Assembly (NCBI GenBank): GCA_905236225.1
Contig: CAJOPM010000186.1
Span: 1-7,768, forward strand
Reading direction: 5' to 3'
DNA from: an uncultured Eubacterium sp.
GTDB taxonomy: Bacteria > Bacillota > Clostridia > Lachnospirales > Lachnospiraceae
Length of the DNA: 7,768 bases
Part shown: piece after piece, positions 1 through 6,228 of the stretch
Position numbering within the stretch: the first letter of the stretch is position 1
Layout: every line of letters starts with the position of its first letter
The notes under the pieces: model-generated
Told to the model about the DNA's origin: nothing
Databases searched by the model: none
What the model saw: the letters and a program-made list of their open reading frames with translations, nothing else
Program-made: the position numbers and the translations under genes

Positions 1-8
1 ATCCTCGC

Positions 9-129
9 GGAGCGTATATCTCAGACGGAGATTGCGACGGAATGCTTAGCATTCCTAGTCCTTTAGGGTAACCCCGCCTGAGACAAGCTTCTCTCCCCCG
101 CCTACGCTTTGCTTAGAGGCGGGGGTCAT
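9..129 (-). repeat. Structured repeat element, copy 1 (with 35-nt extra arm)
   Basis: This stretch is repeated at 7682-7768 in the same orientation. After removing the 35-nt insert (35-69) the copies differ by two substitutions (88 C/T, 100 G/A) and one extra G in the final G-run. Two stems are visible. Stem A pairs 19-28 with 74-83 (10 positions, one A.C on the plus strand). Stem B pairs 95-103 with 117-125 (9 bp, perfect, CCCCCGCCT/AGGCGGGGG) around a 13-nt loop. The A.C pair becomes U.G in minus-strand RNA, so I assign the minus strand as the likely functional sense. It starts at the pyrF stop codon, so it would lie in the pyrF 3' UTR. No U-tract follows either stem, so it is not a classical terminator. 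It resembles a small non-autonomous mobile or REP-like repeat; I do not recognise the family. Confidence 0.8.
35..69. repeat. 35-nt hairpin insert present only in repeat copy 1
   Basis: Relative to copy 2, copy 1 has 35 extra bases between ...GAGATTG and AACCCC.... The insert contains a perfect 7-bp hairpin GGAATGC-TTA-GCATTCC (39-55). GAC (36-38) can also pair with GTC (58-60) across a 2-nt bulge. It sits in the apical loop of stem A, so it adds an arm without disturbing the main stem. Whether it was gained by copy 1 or lost by copy 2 cannot be decided from two copies. Confidence 0.75.
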
Positions 130-1055
130 CTCGTCTGAGATAAAGCTTTTCCAATATCCTCTTTCATGTCAATTACGGCAGCTCTTGCTGCATCTGCAAA
201 TCCTTCAGAACCAAACGAGGCATATTTGTCTTGTTTATAAGCCGCTATAATTCCTCTTGAAGAATTAACTATTGCTCCTAATCCATCCTTGTTAAAGTAA
301 TGCACCAAATCTTCTGCCTTGCCTCCTTGAGCTCCGTAACCCGGAACTAAAATAAAGCTTTTTGGCATAACATCTCTTAGCACTTTCCCAACTTCAGGGT
401 AAGTTGCTCCAACTACTGCGCCTACATTACTGTAATCTGCATCCATGGAATCTGCGCCCCACTTATCAACCATCCTTGCAACATGCTCATACAGTGGCTT
501 GCCGTCCATAAGTTTATCTTGAAACTCTCCGCTCGATGGATTAGACGTCTTAACCAGGATAAAAATACCCTTATCATGTTCGTTGCAAATATCTACAAAC
601 GGTTTTATTCCATCCGTTCCCAAATAGGGATTGACTGTTGCAAAATCTTCATCAAACACATCAACATTTACGCCATCAATATCAATCTTCCCAAGATGCG
701 CTATTGCATATGATTCAGATGTGGAGCCGATATCTCCTCTCTTCACATCGCCTATTACAATAAGTTCTTTTTCTTTACAATATTTAACAGTCTTATCAAA
801 AGCAACCATCCCCGGTATGCCAAATTGCTCATACATAGCAATCTGCGGCTTAACTGCAGGAATCAAATCATAGGTAGCATCAACAATCAGTTTGTTAAAC
901 TGCCATATGGCATCCGCTGCACCCTCTAAGGTCTTTCCATATTCATTAAATGATTTATTTTTAATATGATCCGGTATAAATGAAAGCTTTGGATCTAATC
1001 CTACAACGATAGGAGCTTGTGTTTTTTTAATTGAATTTATGAGTTTTTGTATCAT
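126..1055 (-). CDS. pyrF: Orotidine 5'-phosphate decarboxylase, type 2
   Basis: Cytosolic enzyme for the last step of de novo UMP synthesis, decarboxylating OMP to UMP. The 309-residue length fits the longer type 2 family rather than the ~230-residue Bacillus/E. coli form. Visible motifs: VGLDPKL at 18-24; the catalytic Asp-Lys-x-x-Asp array in IGDVKRGD (D103, K105, D108); VNPYLGTDG at 141-149; the phosphate-binding segment LVPGYGAQGG at 236-245; and NSSRG at 264-268. ATG at 1055 is preceded by GAGGA at 1063-1067 with a 7-nt spacer, which supports the start. It lies 14 bp behind pyrC on the same strand, so the two are almost certainly cotranscribed. Oddity: the last codons (L-S-Q-T-R-stop) use an 11-bp sequence, 132-142, inverted relative to the far arm of the adjacent repeat (17-27), and the TGA stop lies at the edge of the repeated sequence. 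The extreme C-terminus may therefore be repeat-derived. The catalytic core is intact. Confidence 0.95.
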   Translation of the reverse strand: MIQKLINSIKKTQAPIVVGLDPKLSFIPDHIKNKSFNEYGKTLEGAADAIWQFNKLIVDATYDLIPAVKPQIAMYEQFGIPGMVAFDKTVKYCKEKELIVIGDVKRGDIGSTSESYAIAHLGKIDIDGVNVDVFDEDFATVNPYLGTDGIKPFVDICNEHDKGIFILVKTSNPSSGEFQDKLMDGKPLYEHVARMVDKWGADSMDADYSNVGAVVGATYPEVGKVLRDVMPKSFILVPGYGAQGGKAEDLVHYFNKDGLGAIVNSSRGIIAAYKQDKYASFGSEGFADAARAAVIDMKEDIGKALSQTR

Positions 1056-1069
1056 GTTATCATCCTCTA

Positions 1070-2359
1070 TTAAATTATTTGTGGTGCATATTCATATACA
1101 ATTTTTCCGGAAAATATAGTGTTAATTACTCTTCCGTATACTTTTCTTCCGCCAAAAGGCGTTGATTTGCCTTTAGATGCAAAATTTTTAGGGTCTATAG
1201 TCCATTCCACATTCGGATTAAATACAACCAAATCTGCTATCTCGCCTTTTTGAACTTTGCCTCTGTTAAGCCCGATTATTTTTGCCGGATTAAGACTCAT
1301 CTTAGCTGCCATCTTCTCTATCGTAATCACGTCTTTTTTTACAAGCTCAGTGTATGTAAGTGCAGCTGCCGTTTCAAGCCCGACGATTCCAAATGCAGAC
1401 CCCATCATAGATCCGCCTTTTTCTTCTTGAGAATGAGGCGCATGGTCTGTAGCTATAACATCGATCACATCATCTGCTATCCCTTTTCTTACAGCTTCTA
1501 AATCGTGTCTGCTTCTAAGCGGCGGATTCATCTTAAATGCCGCATTATCTTCTGTAATATCTTCATCGCATAATGTAAAGTGATGCGGGCATACTTCTCC
1601 GCTCACCTGCCAGCCTTTTCTTTTTGCCCAATCTATAAGATCTATTCCCATAGCAGTTGCAACGTGACATATATGAAGTCTTGCTCCCGCTTCCTTTGCA
1701 AGAACTATATCTCTTGCTATAATTACGTCTTCTGCTGCATTAGGTATTCCCGGAAGATTTAGTTTTCTGGCAGTCTCTCCCGAGTTCATAACACCTCCTG
1801 CTGCAAGTTCTTTATCTTCACAATGTGCAAACACAGGTATATTACATCTGGCAGCCTCACGTAATCCGGCCACATAAATACTCGAATCTTTAACACTCTT
1901 GCCATCTTCGCTTATAGCCGGAGAGCCTGCCTTAACCATGCCTTCAATATCCGCAAGTTCTCTTCCCTTTTGTCCCTTTGTAATTGCACCTATCTGTCTG
2001 ACCTTGATTGGCGCTAAATCTCTGGCCTTATTCTCAATGTACTTGATAATCTCTTCATTATCTGCTACAGGTTTGGTATTAGGCATGGCAAGAATAGTGG
2101 TGAATCCACCCCTTGCAGCTGATTTAGCTCCGGTGTCCACAGTTTCTTTATACTCAAATCCCGGATCTCTAAGATGAACATGAAGGTCAACAAATCCGGG
2201 CATGACATAGCAATCTGTAGCATCAATTATCTGATCTGCTTCTTGCTCAATATTCTTACCTATCTTAGTGATGACTCGATCTTCAATCAAAACATCGTTC
2301 TTCTTAACCGTCATCTTGCCGGGATCTACAACTGTCCCGTTTTTTATAAGAAGTGTCAT
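1070..2359 (-). CDS. pyrC: Dihydroorotase, type I (Bacillus-like)
   Basis: Zinc amidohydrolase that cyclises N-carbamoyl-L-aspartate to dihydroorotate, the third step of UMP synthesis. Numbered from the ATG at 2359 it has 429 residues, the usual length for the Bacillus-type enzyme. Metal-site residues fall in the expected order: H60 and H62 in DLHVHLRDPG, D152 in SEDG (an Asp where other dihydroorotases have a carboxylated Lys), H179 in FAHCED, H232 in HICHVA and D305 in ATDHAPH. NPP (278-280) and SAFGIVGLET (321-330) are further family signatures. I chose the ATG at 2359 because GAGGT (2367-2371) sits 7 nt upstream. A TTG at 2380 would add seven residues but would place this Shine-Dalgarno inside the gene. 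First gene of a pyrC-pyrF unit with its own promoter. Confidence 0.96.
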   Translation of the reverse strand: MTLLIKNGTVVDPGKMTVKKNDVLIEDRVITKIGKNIEQEADQIIDATDCYVMPGFVDLHVHLRDPGFEYKETVDTGAKSAARGGFTTILAMPNTKPVADNEEIIKYIENKARDLAPIKVRQIGAITKGQKGRELADIEGMVKAGSPAISEDGKSVKDSSIYVAGLREAARCNIPVFAHCEDKELAAGGVMNSGETARKLNLPGIPNAAEDVIIARDIVLAKEAGARLHICHVATAMGIDLIDWAKRKGWQVSGEVCPHHFTLCDEDITEDNAAFKMNPPLRSRHDLEAVRKGIADDVIDVIATDHAPHSQEEKGGSMMGSAFGIVGLETAAALTYTELVKKDVITIEKMAAKMSLNPAKIIGLNRGKVQKGEIADLVVFNPNVEWTIDPKNFASKGKSTPFGGRKVYGRVINTIFSGKIVYEYAPQII

Positions 2360-2366
2360 ATATAAT

Positions 2367-2371
2367 ACCTC
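2367..2371 (-). promoter_or_regulatory. Ribosome binding site that fixes the pyrC start
   Basis: On the minus strand GAGGT is followed by 7 nt and ATG (2359-2357). This selects MTLLIKNG as the N-terminus over an in-frame TTG seven codons upstream. Confidence 0.8.
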
Positions 2372-2424
2372 ATAATTCAAGCAATTGTCTATTGGTTTTA
2401 CGATAAACAGTTTAACACATAATA

Positions 2425-2453
2425 ACTATAATAGTAAATTTTAGGATAGTCAA
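2425..2453 (-). promoter_or_regulatory. Sigma-A-type promoter of pyrCF
   Basis: Minus strand: -35 TTGACT (2453-2448), exactly 17 bp, -10 TATAGT (2430-2425). Transcription would start near 2418 and give a leader of about 58 nt. That leader is short and I see no PyrR-type attenuator (antiterminator/terminator pair) in it. If the genes are regulated, it may be at initiation or further upstream. Confidence 0.7.
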
Positions 2454-2459
2454 ATAAAG

Positions 2460-2494
2460 CATACCCAAAAATTAATTTATTTCATACCCAAAAA
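2460..2494. repeat. 12-bp direct repeats upstream of the pyrCF promoter
   Basis: CATACCCAAAAA occurs at 2460-2471 and again at 2483-2494, 23 bp start to start, roughly two DNA turns. The proximal copy lies 6 bp upstream of the pyrCF -35 box. The distal copy overlaps the T-tract of the nrdD terminator. The spacing suits a tandem operator, but no known site is recognised. Confidence 0.5.
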
Positions 2495-2518
2495 GCCGAT
2501 CACCATTCGGTGACCGGC
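2490..2518 (-). terminator. Rho-independent terminator after nrdD
   Basis: Minus-strand RNA folds GCCGGUCACC-GAAU-GGUGAUCGGC (2518-2495). The stem has 10 positions; the only imperfect one is a C.A mismatch. UUUUU follows (2494-2490). It lies about 130 nt behind the nrdD stop codon and separates nrdD from pyrCF. Confidence 0.8.
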
Positions 2519-2645
2519 AATGGATTGCTTATAATGTAGTAAGTTCTATAAAATCCATCAGAAAAACGGTTGGGTTAACCCCTTGCCATTTTTCCAATCC
2601 TACAATTCGCTTAGATGTATGGCATCTTTAATCTGGAATATTTAT

Positions 2646-5036
2646 TTATGCCTTTGTCCTATTAACATATTTTTGAATGTTAGATGCATTGACATATTTA
2701 ACCGGAGCTTCTCCGTCCGTAACTACCAATGTCGGCGCCTGCATAATACCGTATTTAGTTACCAACTCAAGATTTTCCTGTGCATCCACCAGTGTATACT
2801 CCTCGCCTGCTGCTTTTAGCATCTCACGCGCCTTTGCACAATTAGGACAGGTCTTTGTTGTAAAGAGATACTTGACCGTTTCTTTGTTATCATCGGTTAT
2901 CTGCTTACTCTCTTGCTGCTTTGTAACAACTTCAATGTGCACTTTGTTTCTGTCAGAAGGTATAGCGGCCGAAACATCATAGTTCTTTCTTTCCTTGAAC
3001 TCCTGTGCCTTACCTGTGTTCCAATTTTGTACAGGTCTGTAATATCCTGTAATACGACTATACACTTCGGTTTTTGATCCGCAATGCGGACATCTATATG
3101 TCTCTCCTGATATATATCCGTGTTCTTTACAAATAGAATAAGTCGGTGAAATTGTATAATATGGCAGTTTATAGTTTTGTGCTATCTTCCTGACAAGTGC
3201 TGCTGCGCTTTGCCAACTGGGCAACTTTTCACCTAAGAATGCATGGAATACCGTACCTGATGTATAAAGCGTCTGAAGTTCATCCTGAATATCAAGTGCT
3301 TCAAAAATATCATCAGTAAATCCAACAGGAAGATGTGAACTATTGGTATAGTAAGGAACATTCTCATCATCACCTGCTGTTATAATCTGCGGGAATCTCT
3401 GCTTATCATGCTTCGCAAGGCGATATGCGGTTGACTCTGCGGGAGTTGCCTCAAGATTGTATAAATCACCATAAGTTTCCTGATAATCCGAGAGTTTCTC
3501 TCTCATATGGTTCAATACATCCTTAGTAAATTCTTGCGCCTTTGCATTTGTCAAATCTTTATTAAGCCAATTTGCATTAAGGCACGCTTCGTTCATTCCA
3601 ACAAGTCCGATTGTGGAGAAATGATTGTCAAATGTTCCTAAATATCTCTTGGTATATGGATATAATCCTTCGTTAAGGAGCTTTGTAATAACTCCTCTTT
3701 TAATCTTGAGCGAACGAGCCGAAATATCCATAAGCTTATCCAAACGCTTGTAGAAATCTGCCTCATCCTTGGCCTGATAAGCAATTCTTGGAATATTAAT
3801 AGTGACAACACCTACAGATCCGGTACTCTCGCCGGCTCCGAAATATCCACCTGATTTCTTCCTAAGCTCTCTTAAATCAAGTCTTAAGCGGCAGCACATA
3901 GAACGTACATCGCTAGGCTCCATATCTGAATTAATATAATTTGAAAAATACGGCGTTCCATACTTGGAGGTCATTTCAAATAACAATCTGTTATTCTCAG
4001 TGTCGCTCCAATCAAAGTCATTTGTTATCGAATATGTCGGAATCGGATACTGGAATCCTCTGCCGTTAGCATCTCCTTCAATCATAATTTCAAGGAATGC
4101 TTTGTTAATCATATCCATCTCTTCCTTGCAGTCCTTGTAGCAAAAATCCATCTCTTTGCCGCCTACTATACAAGGAAGCTCTGCCAAATCATCAGGCACA
4201 ACCCAATCAAGCGTGATATTTGAGAACGGAGCCTGCGTACCCCACCTGCTCGGAGTATTAACCCCGTATACAAATGACTCGATTGATTTTTTCACTTCAT
4301 CATATGATAGATTATCTGCTTTTACGAATGGTGCCAAATAAGTATCAAATGACGAAAATGCCTGGGCTCCTGCCCATTCATTTTGCATAATTCCTAGGAA
4401 ATTAACCATCTGATTGCAAAGAACAGAAAGATGCTTTGCCGGAGACGATGTAATCTTCCCTGAAATACCGCCAAGCCCTTCAAGAATAAGTTGCTTTAAT
4501 GACCATCCTGCGCAATATCCGGTGAGCATTGACAAATCATGTATATGTATGTCTGCATTTCTGTGCGCCTGTGCTATTTCTTCATCATATATCTCTGACA
4601 GCCAATAATTAGCTGTAATAGCGCCCGAGTTGCTGAGTATAAGTCCTCCCACAGAATATGTAACCGTAGAATTCTCTTTTACGCGCCAATCCTCGGTTTT
4701 AACATAACTGTTGACAAGTTCTTTGTAGTCAAGAATTGTAGACTTCATATTACGCAGTTTCTCGCGCTGCTTGCGATAAAGAATATACGCCTTAGCGACC
4801 TCTGTGTATCCTGTCTGTTCAAGCACCTCCTCGACACTGTCCTGAATAGATTCAACGCTGACCTTTCCGTCCTCAATCTTGCCCTGAAAATGAGCTGTAA
4901 CTCTCAATGTCAGAAGCTGCGTTATGTCATCATTGTAATCCATCTGTGTGGCATCAAAAGCCTTTGTCATTGCCGATGTGATCTTAGAAAGATCAAAGCC
5001 TACTACATTTCCATCCCTTTTAACAACTTGAAACAT
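2646..5036 (-). CDS. nrdD: Anaerobic (class III) ribonucleoside-triphosphate reductase fused to a C-terminal redoxin domain
   Basis: Cytosolic glycyl-radical enzyme reducing ribonucleotides to deoxyribonucleotides for DNA synthesis without oxygen. The 796-residue protein has an N-terminal ATP-cone (about 1-95, starting VVKRDGNVVGFD), then the ten-stranded barrel with NTPSRWGTQAPFSNITLDW (260-278), MCCRLRLD (380-387; the likely finger-loop thiyl Cys is 381 or 382) and C175 in the GYCAGW strand. A zinc knuckle follows (C636, H639, C649, C652), then the glycyl-radical motif RITGYYRPVQNWN with Gly664 as the probable radical site. Residues about 721-796 (nt 2649-2876) form a glutaredoxin/NrdH-like domain: YLFTTKTCPNCAKAREML with a CPNC redox centre (C730, C733) and a cis-Pro motif at QAPTL (766-770). 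Many class III enzymes use formate; a tethered redoxin suggests thiol-based reduction here (inference). The usual neighbour nrdG, the radical-SAM activase, is absent from the window. The ATG is preceded by AAAGGGAG (5050-5043). Confidence 0.96.
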   Translation of the reverse strand: MFQVVKRDGNVVGFDLSKITSAMTKAFDATQMDYNDDITQLLTLRVTAHFQGKIEDGKVSVESIQDSVEEVLEQTGYTEVAKAYILYRKQREKLRNMKSTILDYKELVNSYVKTEDWRVKENSTVTYSVGGLILSNSGAITANYWLSEIYDEEIAQAHRNADIHIHDLSMLTGYCAGWSLKQLILEGLGGISGKITSSPAKHLSVLCNQMVNFLGIMQNEWAGAQAFSSFDTYLAPFVKADNLSYDEVKKSIESFVYGVNTPSRWGTQAPFSNITLDWVVPDDLAELPCIVGGKEMDFCYKDCKEEMDMINKAFLEIMIEGDANGRGFQYPIPTYSITNDFDWSDTENNRLLFEMTSKYGTPYFSNYINSDMEPSDVRSMCCRLRLDLRELRKKSGGYFGAGESTGSVGVVTINIPRIAYQAKDEADFYKRLDKLMDISARSLKIKRGVITKLLNEGLYPYTKRYLGTFDNHFSTIGLVGMNEACLNANWLNKDLTNAKAQEFTKDVLNHMREKLSDYQETYGDLYNLEATPAESTAYRLAKHDKQRFPQIITAGDDENVPYYTNSSHLPVGFTDDIFEALDIQDELQTLYTSGTVFHAFLGEKLPSWQSAAALVRKIAQNYKLPYYTISPTYSICKEHGYISGETYRCPHCGSKTEVYSRITGYYRPVQNWNTGKAQEFKERKNYDVSAAIPSDRNKVHIEVVTKQQESKQITDDNKETVKYLFTTKTCPNCAKAREMLKAAGEEYTLVDAQENLELVTKYGIMQAPTLVVTDGEAPVKYVNASNIQKYVNRTKA

Positions 5037-5209
5037 AAAAAACTCCCTTTCCGTAAAGCAGACATTTAGAATCCGCTTCGCTACTTCCTAATGAACGCAT
5101 AAACAAACACTGCGCTCAAATCATAAAATAATTTTTTTCAAGTCTCGCTCGAAAGTCTCTAAGATATAAACCCCGTCGTCACATCCCGGTTGACTGTAAC
5201 CGAGTTTCT
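5037..5209 (-). promoter_or_regulatory. Long structured 5' leader of nrdD
   Basis: About 170 nt separate the predicted transcription start from the ATG. In minus-strand RNA three hairpins can be drawn. CUCGGUU/AACCGGG pairs 5204-5198 with 5191-5185 (6-nt loop, one G.U) almost at the 5' end. GAGCGCA/UGCGUUC pairs 5117-5111 with 5099-5093 (11-nt loop, one G.U). UUAG(G)AA/UUCUAA at 5091-5066 is weaker and lies about 30 nt before the start codon. A direct repeat GAGACTT lies between the first two. No T-rich terminator stem is present and I recognise no riboswitch consensus. The 5'-terminal hairpin may simply protect the mRNA. The intergenic region 5037-5401 otherwise holds the promoter, the NrdR boxes and the terminator listed separately. 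Confidence 0.45.
5137..5151. repeat. 15-nt direct repeat shared with the ahcY 3' region
   Basis: TTCAAGTCTCGCTCG here recurs exactly at 7595-7609, where it is the left arm and loop of a perfect 9-bp hairpin. Here the complementary right arm is missing (GAAAGTCTCT follows), so the hairpin cannot form. This may be a decayed relative of the 7597 hairpin or coincidence. Confidence 0.5.
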
Positions 5210-5215
5210 AGATGT

Positions 5216-5244
5216 ATTCTAACAAATGCCATTTACCTCGTCAA
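5216..5244 (-). promoter_or_regulatory. Sigma-A-type promoter of nrdD
   Basis: Minus strand: -35 TTGACG (5244-5239), 17-bp spacer, -10 TAGAAT (5221-5216). Start predicted near 5209. Both hexamers match consensus at five of six positions. The NrdR boxes lie directly upstream of the -35. Confidence 0.7.
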
Positions 5245-5251
5245 CTAAAAT

Positions 5252-5267
5252 ATACTAGATATTGTGT
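5252..5267 (-). promoter_or_regulatory. NrdR box, promoter-proximal
   Basis: Minus strand ACACAATATCTAGTAT matches the NrdR consensus ACACWATATNTWGTGT at all but one position. NrdR is the ATP-cone/zinc-ribbon repressor of bacterial ribonucleotide reductase genes, so this fits control of nrdD by the dATP/ATP ratio. It lies 7 bp upstream of the nrdD -35 box. Confidence 0.75.
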
Positions 5268-5283
5268 ATTTATTTAGATGCAA

Positions 5284-5299
5284 TGCGGATATATGGTGT
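5284..5299 (-). promoter_or_regulatory. NrdR box, distal and degenerate
   Basis: Minus strand ACACCATATATCCGCA. The left half fits ACACWATATNT with one mismatch; the right half does not match. It is listed because it starts exactly 32 bp from the proximal box (16-bp gap), about three helical turns, the spacing typical of paired NrdR sites. Confidence 0.55.
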
Positions 5300-5341
5300 T
5301 TGCCTGATTATGCCTTAAATACGGATTTTTATATGAAAATT

Positions 5342-5373
5342 AAAAAAACAAGCCGCTTTAGGTGCGACTTGTT
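5342..5373 (-). terminator. Rho-independent terminator after the TPR gene
   Basis: Minus-strand RNA: AACAAGUCGC (5373-5364), 7-nt loop, GCGGCUUGUU (5356-5347). Ten pairs form with one U.G wobble, followed by a U-run (5348-5342). It ends about 30 nt behind the stop codon and isolates the gene from nrdD. Confidence 0.85.
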
Positions 5374-5401
5374 CTGTCATTTTTAGTACTTTAGTATCAT
5401 T

Positions 5402-6214
5402 TTATATTCTGCTCTCTAAAAATGTATTTTCTCTAATTGCTTCTTCATCATTTGGATATTTTTTTAAATATGTGGTCATAAGCTCATATGCTTTTTCAAA
5501 ATCTCCTTGATATTCATATGCGCTTATCTGTCCTTTGAGCAAATCATCCTCATATTCATCCTCATCTTCCAAAAGAGAAATCCCCTCTTCGTAATAAGAT
5601 AATGCTTTATCATATTCTTCTAGTAAAGAAGATGCGTATCCCATATAATACAAACTCTCAGAATTGTTATCATATTTCGAAGATAACAACGAATTCAAAT
5701 ACTTATCTGCCTCATCTTCATATCCTGCGCTACAAAGCTCATCTGCAATCGCACAGGTCATCTTTGCATTCTCATCAGTATATGCTATAGCATTGTCAAA
5801 ATCATCCAGCGCCGCACTATAATCTTCGGTATTTAGATAAACCATACCTCTTAGATAATAGGCCTTATCATCTTCATCATCAGCATCTATAAGATTTGTA
5901 TATGTATCAATTGCGCTGTCGCTATCACCATCTAAATACTGTGCATTAGCAAGATAAAACATAATATCTTCCTCCAGCCGGCTATAGTCTCCTGTTTGAG
6001 TTGCCAGCGCTTCTTCAAAGTAGCTTACTGCCTCGTCATAGTTACTGCTATCAAGTGCCTCTATGCCCTGCTGCCTCAGTTCTTCTTCATTATGCGTTTT
6101 CCTAATGTTAATAAAACATAAAAAGGCTATAACTAATATTACTAATACAATAATTAATACCAGTAGACTGCGTATTCTTCTATTTCTTCTTCTGCGATAT
6201 AAATTCCTACTCAT
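5402..6214 (-). CDS. Membrane-anchored TPR-repeat protein of unknown function
   Basis: 270 residues. The first 15 residues are strongly basic (RRRRNRR at 7-13), followed by one hydrophobic segment at about 16-36. This predicts a single N-in/C-out membrane anchor with no cleavage site evident. The remainder is an acidic helical solenoid of roughly six TPR units: about 44-76, 82-113, 116-147, 151-180, 186-217 and 224-255. The clearest are NYDEAVSYFEEAL, DYSAALDDFDNAI and EYDKALSYYEEGI. TPRs mediate protein-protein contacts, so an extracytoplasmic scaffold or assembly factor is plausible, but no partner is encoded nearby. The ATG at 6214 is chosen because it retains the basic N-terminus and anchor; its Shine-Dalgarno is weak (AAGAAAGCAAG well upstream). 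It is monocistronic: divergent from ahcY, and followed by its own terminator before nrdD. Function is not recognisable from the sequence. Confidence 0.85.
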   Translation of the reverse strand: MSRNLYRRRRNRRIRSLLVLIIVLVILVIAFLCFINIRKTHNEEELRQQGIEALDSSNYDEAVSYFEEALATQTGDYSRLEEDIMFYLANAQYLDGDSDSAIDTYTNLIDADDEDDKAYYLRGMVYLNTEDYSAALDDFDNAIAYTDENAKMTCAIADELCSAGYEDEADKYLNSLLSSKYDNNSESLYYMGYASSLLEEYDKALSYYEEGISLLEDEDEYEDDLLKGQISAYEYQGDFEKAYELMTTYLKKYPNDEEAIRENTFLESRI

Positions 6215-6228
6215 CTTATATGATATGC

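Noticed and set aside
9..129. CRISPR array or transposase gene associated with the repeats
   Set aside because: Only one unit at each end of the window, no regularly spaced spacers, and no transposase-like frame; the element could only be non-autonomous.
483..2365. Several plus-strand open frames of 60-92 codons opposite pyrF and pyrC
   Set aside because: They lie wholly antisense to conserved enzymes, lack convincing ribosome binding sites, and their translations are Cys/Ser/Ile-rich with no recognisable domain.
2360..2380. Extended pyrC N-terminus from a TTG at 2380
   Set aside because: It would bury the well-spaced GAGGT Shine-Dalgarno, and from the 2359 ATG the metal ligands lie one residue off the positions I recall for the Bacillus anthracis enzyme.
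2360..2418. PyrR-binding attenuator before pyrC
   Set aside because: The predicted leader is only about 58 nt and AT-rich, without stem-loops or a U-tract terminator.
2519..2645. Possible nrdG remnant or small gene between nrdD and its terminator
   Set aside because: No minus-strand frame longer than a few codons. Only a 7-bp inverted repeat (2520-2526/2552-2558), the palindrome GGGTTAACCC and a weak GGTT/AACC hairpin followed by T5 are visible.
5037..5209. Cobalamin or other known riboswitch, or T-box, in the nrdD leader
   Set aside because: No recognisable consensus boxes and no terminator-antiterminator pair before the start codon.
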